Of a stretch of 64,000 bases of DNA, positions 1 to 13,889 are shown piece after piece (position 1 is the first letter of the stretch; each line of letters opens with the position of its first letter). Below the pieces are notes generated by a model. The model was not told where the DNA came from, searched no databases, and saw only the letters and a list, made by a program, of their open reading frames with translations. Source of the DNA: Aristolochia californica (lineage: Eukaryota > Streptophyta > Magnoliopsida > Piperales > Aristolochiaceae); NCBI GenBank assembly GCA_029961685.1, contig JARWKL010000010.1, positions 15,335,931 through 15,399,930 on the forward strand, given 5' to 3'. A program made the position numbers and the translations under genes.

Positions 1-165
1 GGCAAAATTTTTAAGCAATAAAAAATGCAAGTAAAAATAATATATTCACACACCACAAATGAACACAAAAGTTTTGTTATCCATGTTTGGGAAATTCCAC
101 TAGTTCAAACCTTATAGATTGGAATTTTATAAGAAAGAAATTTTTGTGTACAAGTTTTAAAAAAT
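1..165 (+). repeat. Partial monomer at left window edge
   Basis: The window opens inside a unit, just before the AATGCAAGTAAAAATAA version of the GTAAGT landmark, and continues through CACACCACAAATGAACAC to the unit boundary at 166. It is cut by the window edge and not visibly damaged. Confidence 0.9.
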
Positions 166-500
166 GGATATGCAAGCTTTAAACACGTTCAAGATGCAAA
201 TGACCTATGGATCCAATCCTTTTAAAGTGAATAACATTAAATTCTCAAGTGAATGTACGGTGGGATATTTACACGAGTCAAACAAGCCATTATTTTGCCT
301 GTTTACAATAAGTAGAAATAAGGTTCATAGATGATTGTGACGTGATTTATCATGCATAATGGGCTATATTTTAGTAAAAAATGACTTATGGATTGGGAGT
401 CAACACTCAATTAAAAATCCCCCGCCTCCTCCTTTTCCCAACGATTGCAAAACCTGATATATTAAAAAAAAAAGATTTTTTCTACACAAGTTTTAAAAAT
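166..500 (+). repeat. Half-length monomer (335 bp), internal deletion of about 343 bp
   Basis: This unit runs normally from its start through the C-rich block to CCTGATATAT at about 455-462, then jumps directly to AGATTTTTTCTACACAAG, which normally lies about 340 bp further on. The junction lies in an A-run at 461-474. The missing part holds the poly-T tract, the A-tract, the GTAAGT landmark and the CACACCACAAATG block. Both breakpoints lie in similar A-rich sequence (AAAAAGAG and AAGAAAGAG), which would allow a slipped or misaligned join. Confidence 0.88.
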
Positions 501-3500
501 AGATATGCATGCTTGAAACAAGTTAAAGATGCAATTGACCTATGGATCCAAATCTTTTTAAGAAAGTAGTATTAAATTCTCAAGTGAACATGCGGTGGGA
601 TATTTACCCGAGTCAAACAAGCCATTATTTTGCCCGTACACAAAAAGATGGCCTAACGATCGTTGATGACTGTAAAGTGATTTATCATGAGTAACGGGCT
701 ATATTTTTGTAAGGAAGGACTTATGGATTGGGTGTCAACACTCAATTAAAAATCCCCCACCTCCCCTTCTTCACAACGATTGCAAAACCTGATATATAAA
801 AACTAAAAAGAGTTTACAATCCCTAAAAATTACAGACACTGTTTGGAATTATCACTCTCTACATTTGTGCATTGTGCATTTCCATTTTAGATGTGTACTG
901 TTTTTTCATAAATCAAAACTTGAGTTTTCAGTTTCCCTTCATCTCGTAAACAAGAAAAAAGAGATCAAAGGCAAATAGATCAGAACAAAAAGAAAATTTT
1001 AGAGTTTATGTATGGAAAAAATTTAAAGCTATAACAAATGTAAGTAAAGAAAATTTATTCACACACCACAAATGAACACAAAACTTTGGTTAACCAAGGT
1101 TTGGAAATTCCACTAGTTCAACCCAATTAAATTGGAATTTTGTTAGAAAAAGATTTTTCTACACATGTTTTAAAAAATTGATATGCATGTTTGAAACATG
1201 TTAAGGATGCAAATGACCTATGGATCCAAACCTTTTAAAGAGAATAACATTAAATTCTCAAGTGAACGTGCATTGGGATATTTACCCAAGTCAAACAAGC
1301 CATTATTATGCCCATTTACAAAAAGCTGATCTAACGATCATTAATGATTGTAAAGTGATTTATCACGCGTAATGGTCTATATTTTTATAAAGAATGACTT
1401 ATGGATTGGGAGTCAATACTCAGTTAAAAATCCCCCGCCTACCCCTTTTCCCTACGATTGCTTAACCTGATAAATAAAAACTAAAAAGAGTTTATCATTC
1501 TCTACATTTTTCGCATAATGCATTTCCATTTTAGATGTGTACTTTTTTTTCTTAAATCAAAACTTGATTTTTCACTTTCCCTTCTTCTCGTAAAAAAAAA
1601 AGAGATAAATGTCAAATGGATCGCAGCAAAAAGAAAATTTTACATTTTATGTATGGAAAAAATTTTAAGCAATAACAAATATAAGTAAAGAAAATTTATT
1701 GACACACCACAAATGAACACAAAATTTTTGAAATCCATGTTTGGGAAATTCCACTAGTTCAACCCTTGTAGCTTGGAATTTTATAAGAAAGAGATTTTTC
1801 TACACAAGTTTTAAAAAATGGATATGCATGCTCGAAACATGTTCTAGATGCAAATGACCAATGGATCCAAACCTTTTAAAGAGAATAACATTAAATTCTC
1901 AAGTGAACGTACGTTGGATATTTACCCGAGTCATACAAGCAATTATTTTGCCCGTTTAGAATAACCAGACCTAACAATCATAGATGATTGTGAAGTGATT
2001 TATCATGCATAACGGGTCATATTTTTGTAAGGAATAACTTATGGATTGGGAGTCAACACTCAGTTAAAAATCCCCCACCTCCCCCTTTTCCCAACTATAG
2101 CAAAAACTTGATACATAAAAACTAAAAAGAGTTGACAATCCCTCAAAATTACCAAAACTTTTTGGAATTATCACTCTCTACATTTGTGCATTACACATTT
2201 CCATTTTAGATGTGTCCTTTTTTTTTTAAAATCAAAACTTGAGTTTTCACTTTCTGTTCATCTCGTAAACAAAAAAAAGAGATAAAAGGCAAATTGATCA
2301 CGACAAAAAGAAAATTTTAGAGTTTATGTATGGAAAAAAATTAAAGCAATAAAAAATGTAAGTGAAGAAAATTTATTCACACACCACAAATGAACAGAAA
2401 AGTTTTGTTATCCATGTTTGAAAAATTCCACTAGTTCAACCCTTATAGTATGGAATTTTATAAGAAAGAAGCTTTTCTACACTAGTATTAAAAAATAGAT
2501 GTGCATGCTTGAAACATGTTAAAGATGCAAATAACCTATGGATCTCAACCTTTTAAAGAGAATAACATTAAATTCTCAAGTGAACGTACGGTGGGATATT
2601 TACCCGAGTCAAAAGACCCATTATTTTTCCCGTTTACAAAAAGTTGACTTAACGATCATAGATGATTGTAAATGATTTATCTTCCATAACGGTCTATATT
2701 TTTTTAAGGAATGACTTATGGATTGGTAGTCAACACTCAGTTAAAAATCCCCCACCTCCCCCTTTTCCCAACGGTAGTAAAACTTGATATTTAAAAACTA
2801 AAAAGATTTTACAATCCCTAAAAGTTACAAACACTTTTTGGAATTGTCACACTCTACATTTGTGCATTGTGCATTTCCATTTTAGAGGTGTACTTTTTTT
2901 TAATCAAAACTTGATTTTTCACTTTCCCTTTATCTCGTGAACAAAAAAAAAAAAAGATAAAAGGCAAATAGATCACAACAAAATGAAAATTTTAGAGTTT
3001 AAGTGCGGAAAAAAATTTAAAGCTTTAACAAATTTAAGTAAAGAAAATTTATTCACACACCACAAATGAACACAAAATTTTTGTTATCCAAGTTTGGGAA
3101 ATTCCACAAGTTCAACCCTAATAGCTTGGAATTTTATACGAAAGAGATTTTTATAGACATGTTTTAAAAAATTGATATTCATGTTTGAAATTTGTTAAAG
3201 ATGAAAATGACCTATGGATCCAAACCTTTTAAAGAGAATAACATTAAATTCTGAAGTGAATGTGTGGTGGGATATTTACACGAGTCAAACAAGCCAATAT
3301 TTTGCCCATTTTTAAAAAGCTGACCTAACGATCATTGATGATTGTAAAGTGTGATATCATGTGTAATGGGCTATATTTTTATAAAGAATGACTTATGGAT
3401 TGGGAGTCAATATTCTCTTAAAAATCCCCCGCTTCCCCCTTTTTCCTACGATTGCTAAACCTGATAAATAAAAACTAAAAAGAGTTTACAATCCCTTAAA

Positions 3501-6500
3501 TTTACAGAAAATTGTCTGAATTATGATTCTCTACATTTTTGCATAATGAATTTCCATTTTCGATGTGTACTTTTTTTTCTTTAATCAAAACTTGAGTTTT
3601 CACTTTCCCTCCATCTCGTAAATAAAAAAGAAGATATAAAAGGCAAATACATCACAACAAAATGAAATTTTTAGAGTTTATGTATGGAAAATATTTTAAG
3701 CAATAACAAATGTAAGTAAAGAAAATTTATTCACACAGCACAAAAGAACACAAAAGTTTTGTGATTCATGTTTGGGAAATTCCACTAGTTCAACCCTTAT
3801 AGCTTGGAATTTTATAAGAAAGAGATTATTCTACACAAGTTTTAAAAAATGGATATGCATGCTTGAAACATGTTCAAGATGCAAATGACCTAAGGATCCA
3901 AACCTTTTATAGAGAATAACATTGAATTCTCAAGTGAACGTATGGTGGGATATTTACCCGAGTCAAACAAGCCATTATTTTGCCCATTTCCAAAAAGCAA
4001 ACCTAACGATCATGGATGATTGTAAAGTGATTTCTCATGGGTGACAACCTTCAATTTTTTAAGGAAAGACTTATGGACGGGGAGTCAACACTCAGTAAGA
4101 AATCCCCCACCTCCTCCTTTTCCCGATGATAGCTAAACCTGATCAATAAAAACTAAAAAAAGTTTACAATCCCTAAAAATTATAGACACTTTTTCGAATT
4201 ATCATTCTTTACATTAGTGCATTGTGCATTTCCATTTTAGATGTGTACTATTTTTTTTAAATCAAAACTTGAGTTTTCACTTTCCCTTCATCTCGTAAAC
4301 AAAAAAAAAAAAAAAGATATAAAAGGCAAATAGATCACTACAAAATGAAAATTTTAGAGTTTATGTATGGAAAAAATTTAAAGAAATCAGAAATGTAAGT
4401 AAAGAAAATTTATTCACACACATCAAATCAACACAAAAGTTTTGTTATCCATGTTTTGGACATTCCACTAGTTCAACCCTTAGAGCTTGGAATTTTATAA
4501 GAAAGAGATTTTTCTACACAAGTTTTAAAAAATGGATAGGCTTGCTTGAAACATGTTCAAGATTCAAATGACCTATGGATCCAAACCTTTTAAAAAGAAT
4601 AACTTTATATTCTCAAGTGAACATACGGTGGGATATTTACCTGAGCCAAACAAGCCATTACTTTGCCCGTTTACAAAAAGCAGACGTAACGATCATAGAT
4701 GTTTGTAAAGTGATTTACCATGCGTGACGGCCTTTATTTTTGTAAGGAATGACTTATGGATTGGGAGTCAACACTCAGTTAAAAATCCCCCACCTCCCCC
4801 TTTTCCAGACGATAGCAAAACTTGATATATAAAAACTAAAAAGAGTTGACAATCCCACAAAATTACAATTTTTTTTGGAATTATCACTCTCTACATTTGT
4901 GCATTGTGTATTTCCATTTTAGATGTGTCTTTTTTATTTAAATCAAAACTTGAGTTTTCACTTTCCCTTCTTCTCGTAAACACAAAAAAAAGAGATAAAA
5001 GGTAAATAGATCACAACAAAATGAAAATTTTAGAGTTTATGTATGGAAAAAAAAGCAATAAAAATGTAAGTAAAGAAAATTTATTCACTCGCCACAAATG
5101 AAAAAAATAGTTTTGTTATCCATGTTTGGGAAATTCCACTAGTTCAACCCTTATAGCCTGAAATTTTATAAGAAAGAGATTTTTTTACACAAGTTTTTAA
5201 AAATGGATATGCATGCTTGAAACATGTTCAAGATGCAAATGACCTATGGATCAAAACCTTTTTAAGAGAATAACATTAAATTCTCAAGTGCACATACGGT
5301 GGGATATTTACCCGAGTCAAACATTCCATTATTTTGACGTTTACATAAAGCAGACCTAACGTTCACAGATGATTGTAAAGTCATTTATGATGCGAAATGG
5401 GTTATTTTTTTTGTAAGGAATGACTTATGGATTGGGAGTCAACACTTAGTTAAAAATCCCCCAGCTCCCCCTTTTCCCAACGATAGCAAAACCTGATATA
5501 TAAAAACTAAAAAGAGTTTACAATCCCTTAAAACTATTGACACTTTTTGGAATTACCACTCTCTAAAATTTTGCATTGTGCATTTCCATTTTAGAAGTGT
5601 ACAATTTTTTTAAATCAAAACACTAGTTTTCCCTATCCCACCATCTCGTAAAGAAAAAAAAAAGAGATAAAAGGCAAAGAGATCACAACAAAGTGAAAAT
5701 TTTAAAGTTTATGTATGGAAAATTTTTAAAGCAATAACAAATGTAAGTAAAGAAAATTTATATACACACCACAAATGAACACAAAATTTTTGTTATCCAT
5801 GTTTGGGAAATTCCACTAGTTCAACCCTTATTGCTTGGAATTTTATAAGAAAGAGATTTTTCTACACAAGTTTTAAAAAATGGATATGCATGCATGAAAC
5901 TTGTTCAAGATGCAAATGACCAATCGAACCAAACGTTTAAAAGAGAATAACATTAAATTCTGAAGTGAACGTTTGGTGGGATATTTACCCGAGTCAAACA
6001 AGCCATTATTTGGCTCGTTTAGAAAAAGTAGACCTAACGATCATAGATGATTGTAATGTGATTTATCATGCGTAACGGGCAGTATTTTTTAAGGAATGAC
6101 TTATGGTTTGGGAATCAACATTCGATTAAAAATCCCCCACCTCCCCCTTTTCCCGACGATAGTAAAACTTGATATATAAAAACTAAAAAGAGTTGACAAT
6201 CCCTCAAAATTACCAAAACGTTTTGGAATTATCACTCTCTACATTTGTGCATTGTGCATTCCCATTTTAGATGTGTCCTTTTTTAAAAAAATCAAAACTT
6301 GAGTTTTCACTTTCCCTTCATCTCGTAAACAAACAAAAAAATGAGATAAAAGGCAAATAGATGACAACAAAATGAAAATTTTAGAGTTTATGTATGGAAA
6401 AAAAATTAAAGAAATAATAAATGTAAGTTAATAAAATTTATTCACATACCACAAATGAACACAAAAGTTTTCTTATCCATGTTTGGGAAATTCCACTAAT

Positions 6501-7041
6501 TCAACCCTTAGAGCTTGGAATTTTATAAGAAAGAGATTTTTGTACACAAGTTTTAGAAAATGGATATGCATGCTTGAAACATGTTCAAGATGCAAATGAC
6601 CTATGGCTCCAAACCTTTTAAAGAGAATAACATTAAATTCTCAAGTGAACGCATGGTGGGATATTTACCAGAGTCAAACAAGCCATTATTTTTCCCATTT
6701 ACAAAAAGCAGACCTAACGATCATCGATGATTGTGAAGTGATTTATCATGCATAACGGCCCATATTTTTTAAGGAATGACTTCTGTATTGGGAGTCAACA
6801 CTCAGTTAAAAATCCCCTACGTCCCCCTTTTCCAACGATAGCAAAACCTGATATATAAAAACCAAAAAGAGTTTACATTCCCTAAAAATTACAGCCACTT
6901 TTTGGAATTATCACTCTCTAAATTTGTGCATTGTGCATTTCCATTTTAGATGTGTACTTTTATTTTTTTAATAAAAACTTGATTTATCACTTTCCCTTCA
7001 TCTCAAAAACAAGAAAAAAGAGATAAAAGACAAATAGATCA
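501..7041 (+). repeat. Left-subfamily run of about ten monomers
   Basis: Unit starts are 501, 1179, 1820, 2497, 3173, 3851, 4534, 5205, 5882 and 6562; the last continues into the duplication at 7042. Most units carry left-type markers (ACAAGTTTTAAAAAATGG, TGTTCAAGATGC, CCCGTTTACAAAAAGCAGA, ACGATAGCAAAACC). The units starting at 1179 and 3173 carry right-type markers instead (GTTAAGGATGC or GTTAAAGATG with AAAAAGCTGA), so the subfamilies are interleaved. The 1179 unit is only 641 bp: about 36 bp around the usual CAATCCCTAAAAATTACAG are missing near 1490-1503. No gene is supported here. Confidence 0.9.
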
Positions 7042-7598
7042 CAACAAAATGAAAATTTTAGAGTTTACGTATGGAAAAAATTTAAAGCAATAACAAATGT
7101 AAGTAAATAAAATTTATTCACACACAACAAATGAACACAAAAGTTTTGTTATTCATGTTTGGGAAATTCCACTAGCTCAACCCTTATTGCTTGGTAATTT
7201 ATAAGAAAGAGATTTTTCAACACAAGTTTTAAAAAAAGGATATGCATGCTTGAAACATGTTCAAGATGCAAATGTCCTATGGATCCAAACCTTTTAAAGA
7301 GAATAACATTAAATTCTCAACAACAAAATGAAAATTTTAGAGTTTACGTATGGAAAAAATTTAAAGCAATAACAAATGTAAGTAAATAAAATTTATTCAG
7401 ACACAACAAATGAACACAAAAGTTTTGTTATTCATGTTTGGGAAATTCTACTAGTTCAACCCTTATTGCTTGGTAATTTATAAGAAAGAGTTTTTCTACA
7501 CAAGTTTTAAAAAAAGGATATGCATGCTTGAAACATGTTCAAGATGCAAATGTCCTATGGATCCAAACCTTTTAAAGAGAATAACATTAAATTCTCAA
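7042..7598 (+). repeat. 279-bp sub-monomer tandem duplication
   Basis: The segment 7042-7320 is followed immediately by a second copy, 7321-7598. Both begin CAACAAAATGAAAATTTTAG and end AACATTAAATTCTCAA. They share private variants such as TTACGTATGG, AACAAATGTAAGTAAATAAA, TTATTCATGTTTGGG, TTGGTAATTTATAAG and AATGTCCTATGG, and differ at only a few sites, including one single-base indel. The duplicated stretch is less than half a monomer, so this was not an exchange between whole in-register units. The high similarity suggests a recent event, or possibly an assembly artefact. Confidence 0.92.
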
Positions 7599-8533
7599 GC
7601 GAACGTACGGTGGGATATTTACCCGAGTCAAACCGGCCATTATTTTGCCCGTTTAAAAAAAGCATACCTAACAATCTTAGATGATTGTAGAGTGATTTAT
7701 CATGCATAATGGGTTGTATTTTTTTAAGGAATGACTTATAGATTGGGAGTAAACACTCAGTTAAAAATCCCCCACCTCCCCCTTTTCCCGACGTTAGTAA
7801 AACCTGATATATAAAAACTAAAAAGATTTTACAATCCCTAAAAACTACAGATACTTTTTGGAATTACCACTCTCTACATTTGTGCATTGTGCATTTCCAT
7901 TTTAGATGTTTATATTTTTTTTTTAAATCAAACCTTGAGTTTTCCCTTTCCATTCATCTCGTAAACAAAAAAAAAAGATAAATGGCAAATAGGTCACTAA
8001 AAAATTAAAATTTTAGAGTTTATGTATGGAAAAAATTTAAAGAAATAACTAATATAAGTAAAGAAAATTTATTCACACACCACAAATGAACACAAAAGTT
8101 TTGTTATCCATGTTTTGTTATCTGTTTTCGTGATGATTGCAAGACCTAATATATAAAAACTAAAAAGAGTTTACAATCCCTAAAAATTACAGACTCTTTT
8201 TGGAATTATCACTCTCTACATTTGTGCATTGTGCATTTCCATTTTATATGAGTACTTTTTGTTTTTAGATCAAAACTTGAGTTTTCACTTTCCCTTCATC
8301 TCGTAACAAGAAAAAGAGATAAAAGGCAAATAGATCACAACAAAATGAAAATTTTAGAGTTTATGTCTGGAAAAAATATAAAGCAATAACAAATTTAAGT
8401 AAATAAAATATATTCACAAGCCAAAAATAAACACAAAAGTTTTGTTATCCATGTTTTGGATATTCCACTAGTTCAACCCTAATATCTATGAATTTTATAC
8501 GAAAGAGATTTTTCTACACAAGTTTTAAAAAAT
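7599..8533 (+). repeat. Monomer remainder plus truncated monomer lacking about 336 bp
   Basis: After a normal stretch to CACAAAAGTTTTGTTATCCATG (from about 8090), the sequence passes through an odd TTTTGTTATCTGTTTTCGTG join at about 8110-8132 and resumes at GATTGCAAGACCTAATATAT. That resumption point normally lies about 370 bp downstream. The lost section includes the unit-start motif, the GGATCC site, the GTGCGGTGGG block and the C-rich block. This explains the 1018-bp gap between unit starts 7516 and 8534. Confidence 0.88.
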
Positions 8534-11330
8534 GGATATGCATGCTTGAAACAAGTTCAAGATGAAAATGACCTATGGATCCAAACCTTTTAAAGAGAAT
8601 AACATTAAATTCAAAAGCAAACGTATGATGGGATATTTACCTGAGTCAAACATGCCATTATTTTGCCCGTTTACAAAAAGCAGACCTAACGATCATAGAT
8701 GATTGTAAATTGATTTATCATGCATAACCAGCTATATTTTGTAAGGAATAACTTATGAATTGGGTGTCAACACTCAATGAAAAATCCCCCACATCCCCCT
8801 TTTCCCCACGATAGCAAAACCTAATATATAAAAACTAAAAAGAGTTTACATTTCCTCAAAATTACAGTCACTTTTTGGAATTATCACTCTCTACATTTGT
8901 GCAGTGTGCATTTCCATTTTAGATGTGTACTATTTTTTATAATCAGAACTTGAGTTTTCCCTTTCCATTCATCACGTAAACAAAAAAAAGAGATAAATGG
9001 CAAAAAGATCACTACAAAATAAAAATTTTAGAGTTTATGTATGGAAAAAATTTAAAGCTATAACTAATGTAAGTAATGAAAATTTATTCACACACCACAA
9101 ATGAACAAAAAATTTTTGTTATCCATGTTTGGGAAATTCCACTAGTTCAACCAATATAGCTCTGAATTTTATAAGAAAGAGATTTTTCTACACAAGTTTT
9201 AAAAAATGGATATGCATGCTTGAAACTTGTTCAGGATGCAAATGACCTATGGATCCAAACCTTTTATAGAGAATAACATTAAATTCTCAAGTGAACGTAC
9301 GGTGGGATATTTACCCGAGTCAAACAAGCCATTATTTTACTCGTTTACATAAAGCATAACTAATGATCATCGATGATTGTAAAGTAATTTATCATGCGAA
9401 ACAGGCTATATTTTTGTACGGAATGACTTATGGATTGGGAGTCAACAATCCGTGAAAAATCCCGCACCTCCCCCTTTTCCCAACGATTGCAAAACCTGAT
9501 ATATAAAAACTAAAAAGAGTTTAAAATCCCTATAAATTACAGACACTTTATGGAATTATCACTCTCTACATTTGTGCATTGTGCATTTCCATTTTAGACG
9601 TGTAATTTTTTTTTTAAATCACAACATGAGTTTTCACTTTTTGTTCATCTCGAAAACAAGATAAAAGAGATAAAAGGCAAAAAGATCACAACAAAATGAA
9701 AATTTTAGAGTTTATGTATAGAAAAATTTTAAAGCAATAACAAATGTAAGTAAAAAAAATTTATTCCCACACCACAAATGAACAGAAAAGTTTTGTTATC
9801 CATCTTTGAGAAATTCCACAAGTTCAACACTTATATCTAGGAATTTTATAAGAAAGATTTTTCTACACACATTTTAAAAAATGGATATGCATGCTTGAAA
9901 CATGTTCAAGATGCAAATGACCTATGGATCCAAACCTTTTAAAGAAAATAACATTAAATTCTCAAGTGTTATTTTCATGGGATATTTACCCGAGTCAAAC
10001 AACCCATTATTTTGCTCGTTTACAAAAAAGCAGACCTAACGATCATAGGTGATTGTAAAGTGATTTGTCATGCGTAACGGGCGATATTTTAGTAAGGAAT
10101 GACTTATGGATTGGGAGTCCACACTCGGATCAAAATCCCCCTTTTCCCGACAATTGCAAAACCTGATATATAAAAACTAAAAAGAATTTACAATCCCACA
10201 AAATTACAGACACTTTTTGGAATTATTACTCTCTACATTTGTGCATTGTGCATTTCGATTTTAGATGTGTACTTTTTTTTTAAAATCAAAACTTTAGTCT
10301 TCACTTTCCCTTAATCTCGTAAACAAAGAAAAAAGACATAAAAGGCAAATAGATCCCTACAAATTTAAAATTTTAGAGTTTATGTAAGGAAAAATTTTAA
10401 AGAAATAACTAATGTAAGTAAAGGAAATTTATTCACACACCACAAATGAACACAAAAGTTTTGTTATCCATGTTTGGGAAATTCAACAAGTTCAACCCTT
10501 ATAGCTTGGAATTTTATAAGAAAGAGATTTTTCTATACAATTTTAAAAAATGGATATGCATGCTTGAAACATGCTCAAGATGCAAATGACCTATGGATCC
10601 GAACCTTTTAAAGAGAATAACATTAAATTCTCAAGTGAATGTATGGTGGGATATTTACCCGAGTGAAACAAGCCATTATTTTGCCGATTTACAAAAAGCA
10701 GACCTAACGATCATAGATGATTGTAAAGTGATTTGTCATGCGTAACAGGCTATATTTTTGTAAGGAATTACTTATGCAATGAGAGTCAACACTCAGTTAA
10801 AAATCCCTCACCTCCCCTTTTCCCAACGATAGCAAAACCTGATATATAAAAACTAAAAAGAGTTTACAATCCCTCAAAAATACAAAAAAATTTTGGAATT
10901 ATCACACTCTACATTTGTGCATTGTGCATTTCCATTTGAGATTTGTACTTTTTTTTTAAATCAAAACTTCAGTCTTCACTTTCCCTTCATCTCGTAATCA
11001 AAAAAGAAAAAAAAAGAGATAAAAGGCAAATAGATCCCTAAAAATTTAAAATTTTAGAGTTTATGCATGGAAAAAAATTTAAAGAAATAACTAATGTAAG
11101 TAAAGGAAATTTATTCACACACCACAAATGGACACAAAAGTTTTGTTATCCATGTTTGGGAAATTCCACTAGTTCAACCCTTATAGCTTGAAATTTTCTA
11201 AGAAAAATATTTTTCTACACAATTTTAAAAAATGGATATGCATGCTTGAAACATGTTCAAGATGCAAATGACCTATGGATCCAAACCATTTAAAGAGAAT
11301 AAGATTGAATTCTCAAGTGAATGTATGGTG
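8534..11330 (+). repeat. Left-subfamily run of four monomers and part of a fifth
   Basis: Unit starts are 8534, 9208, 9883, 10,552 and 11,234, with spacings of 674, 675, 669 and 682 bp. Left-type markers dominate (TGTTCAAGATGC, AAAAAGCAGACC, AGTTTTGTTATCCATG). Small private changes include loss of most of the C-rich block near 10,130 (CAAAATCCCCCTTTTCCCG). Nothing other than repeat is present. Confidence 0.9.
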
Positions 11331-12648
11331 AGATATTTACACGAGTTAAACAAGCCATTATTTTGCCCGTTTACATAAAGCAGACCTAACAATCATAGAT
11401 GATTGTAAAGTGATTTATCATGCATAACGGGCTATATTTTAGTAAGGAATGACTTAAGGATTGGGAGTCAACACTCAGATAAAAATCCCCCGCCTCCCCC
11501 TTTTCCCGACTATAGTAAAACCTGATATTGAAAAACTAAAAAGAGTTTACAATCCCACAAAATTATAGACACTTTTTGGAATTATCACTCTCTACATTTA
11601 TGCTTTGTGCATTTCCGTTTTAGATGTGTAGTTCTTTTTCTTAAATCAAAACTTGAGTTTTCACTTTCCCCTCATCTCGTAAACAAGAAAAAAGAGACAA
11701 AAGGCAAATAGATTAGAACAAAATTAAAATTTTTGAGTTTATCTATGAAAAAAATTTAAAGCTATAACAAATGTAAGTAAAGAAAAATTTATTCACACAC
11801 CACAAATGAACACAAAAAATTTTTTATCCAAGATTGGGAAATTCTACAAGTTCAACCCTAATAGCTTGGAAAAGAGATTTTTCTACACATGTTTTAAAAA
11901 ATGGATATGCATGCTTGAAACATGTTATAGATGCAAAGGACCTATGGATCCAAACCTTTTAAAGTGAATAACATTAAATTCTCAACTGAACGTACGGTGG
12001 GATTTTTACCCGAGTCAAACAATCCATTATTTTGGTTGTTTACAAAAGCATAACTAACAATCATAGATGATTGTAAAGTGATTTATCATGCGCAACGGAC
12101 TATATTTTTGTAAGGAATGACTTATGAATTGGGAGTCAACACTCAGTGAAAAATCCCCACCTTCCCCTATAAAAACCAAAAAGAGTTTACAATCCCTAAG
12201 AATTACAGGCACTTTTTGGAATTATCGTTCTGTACATTTGTGCATTGTGCATTTCCATTTTAGATGTGTACTTTTTTTTCTTAAATCAAAACTTGAGTTT
12301 TTACTTTCACTTCATCTCGTAAACTAGAAAAAAGAGATAAAAGGCAAATAGATAACAGCAAAATGAAACTTTTAGAGTTTATGTATGGAAAAAAATTTAT
12401 GCAATAACAAATGTAAGTAAAGAAAATTTATTTACACATCACAAATGAACACATAAGTTTTGTTATCCAAGTTTGGGACATTCCACTAGTTGAACCCTAA
12501 TAGTTTGGAATTTTATAAGAAAGATATTTTTCAACACATGTTTTTAAAAATGGATATGCATGCTTCAAACATGTTAAAAATGAAAATGACCTATGGATCC
12601 AAACCTTTTAAAGAGAATAACAATAAATTTTCAAGTGAACGTACGGTG
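11331..12648 (+). repeat. Dimer higher-order repeat, copy 1 (1318 bp)
   Basis: Two adjacent monomers form a unit that repeats at 12,649. Shared private markers include GGTGAGATATTTACACGAG, TTACATAAAGCAGACC, GACTTAAGGATTGGGAG, GACTATAGTAAAACC, a 10-bp loss giving TTGGAAAAGAGATTTTTC, a deletion giving CTTCCCCTATAAAAACC, and GGGACATTCCACTAGTTGAAC. The two monomers of the dimer differ clearly from each other, which is what defines a higher-order unit. Confidence 0.9.
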
Positions 12649-13889
12649 AGATATTTACACGAGTCAAACCAGCCATTATTTTGCCCGTTTACATAAAGCA
12701 GACCTAACGATCATAGATGATTGTAAAGTGATTTATCATGCATAACGGGCTATATTTTAGTAAGGAATGACTTAAGGATTGGGAGTCAACACTCAGATAA
12801 AAATCCCCCGCCTCCCCCTTTTCCTGACTATAGTAAAACCTGACATATAAAAACTAGAAAGAGTTTACAATCCCTCAAAATTATAGACACTTTTTGAAAT
12901 TATTACTCTCTACATTAGTGCTTTGTGCATTTCCATTTTAGAGGTGTAGTTCTTTTTCTTAAATCAAAACTTGAGTTTTCACTTTCCCCTCATCTCGTAA
13001 ACAAGAAAAAAGAGATAAAAGGCAAATAGATCAAAACAAAATTAAAATTTTAGAGTTTATGTATGGAAAAAATTTAAAGCTATAACAAATGTAAGTAAAG
13101 AAAATTTATTCACACACCACAAATGAACACAAAATTTTTGTTATCCAAGATTGGGAAATTCTACAAGTTCAACCCTAATAGCATGGAAAAGAGATTTTTC
13201 TACACATGTTTTAGAAAATGGATATGCATGCTTGAAACATGTTCAAGATGCAAAGGTCCTATGGATCCAAACCTCTTAAAGAGAATAACATTAAATTCTC
13301 GACTGAACGTACGGTGGGATTTTTACCTGAGTCAAAGAAGCCATTATTTTGGCCGTTTACAAAAAGCAGACCAAATGATCATAGATAATTGTAAAGTGAT
13401 TTATCATGCGCAACGGGCTATATTTTTGTAAGGAATGACTTATGAATTGGGAGTCAACACTCAGTAAAAAATTCCCACCTTCCCCTATAAAAACCAAAAA
13501 GAGTTTACAATCCCTAAGAATTACAAGCACTTTTTGGAATTATCAGTCTGTACAATTGTGCATTGTGCTTCCATTTTAGATGTGTACTTTTTTTTCTTAA
13601 ATCAAAACTTGAGTTTCACTTTCACTTTATCTCGTAAACTAGAAAAAAAGAGATAAAAGGCAAATAGATAACAATAAAATGAAACTTTTAGAGTTTATGT
13701 ATGGAAAAAAATTTATGCAATAACAAATGTAAGTAAAGAAAGTTTATTCACACATCACAAATGAACACATAAGTATTTTTATCCAAGTTTGGGACATTCC
13801 ACTAGTTGAACCCTAATAGCTTGGAATTTTATAAGAAAGATATTTTTCAGCACATGTTTTTTAAAAAGGATATGCATGCTTCAAAGATG
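12649..13889 (+). repeat. Dimer higher-order repeat, copy 2 (truncated at its 3' end)
   Basis: This copy matches 11,331-12,571 marker by marker at an offset of 1318 bp, including the same two internal deletions (CATGGAAAAGAGATTTTTC at about 13,184 and CTTCCCCTATAAAAACC at about 13,480). The match ends at the truncation junction near 13,888-13,894. Confidence 0.9.

Noticed and set aside
13123..13431. 102-codon frame with a C-x-x-C-like motif (CMLETCSRCK), also present at 7.5 and 25.0 kb
   Set aside because: The cysteines come from the repeat landmark GCATGCTTGAAACATGTTCAAGATGC. Their spacing is accidental and most units have stops or shifts in this frame.
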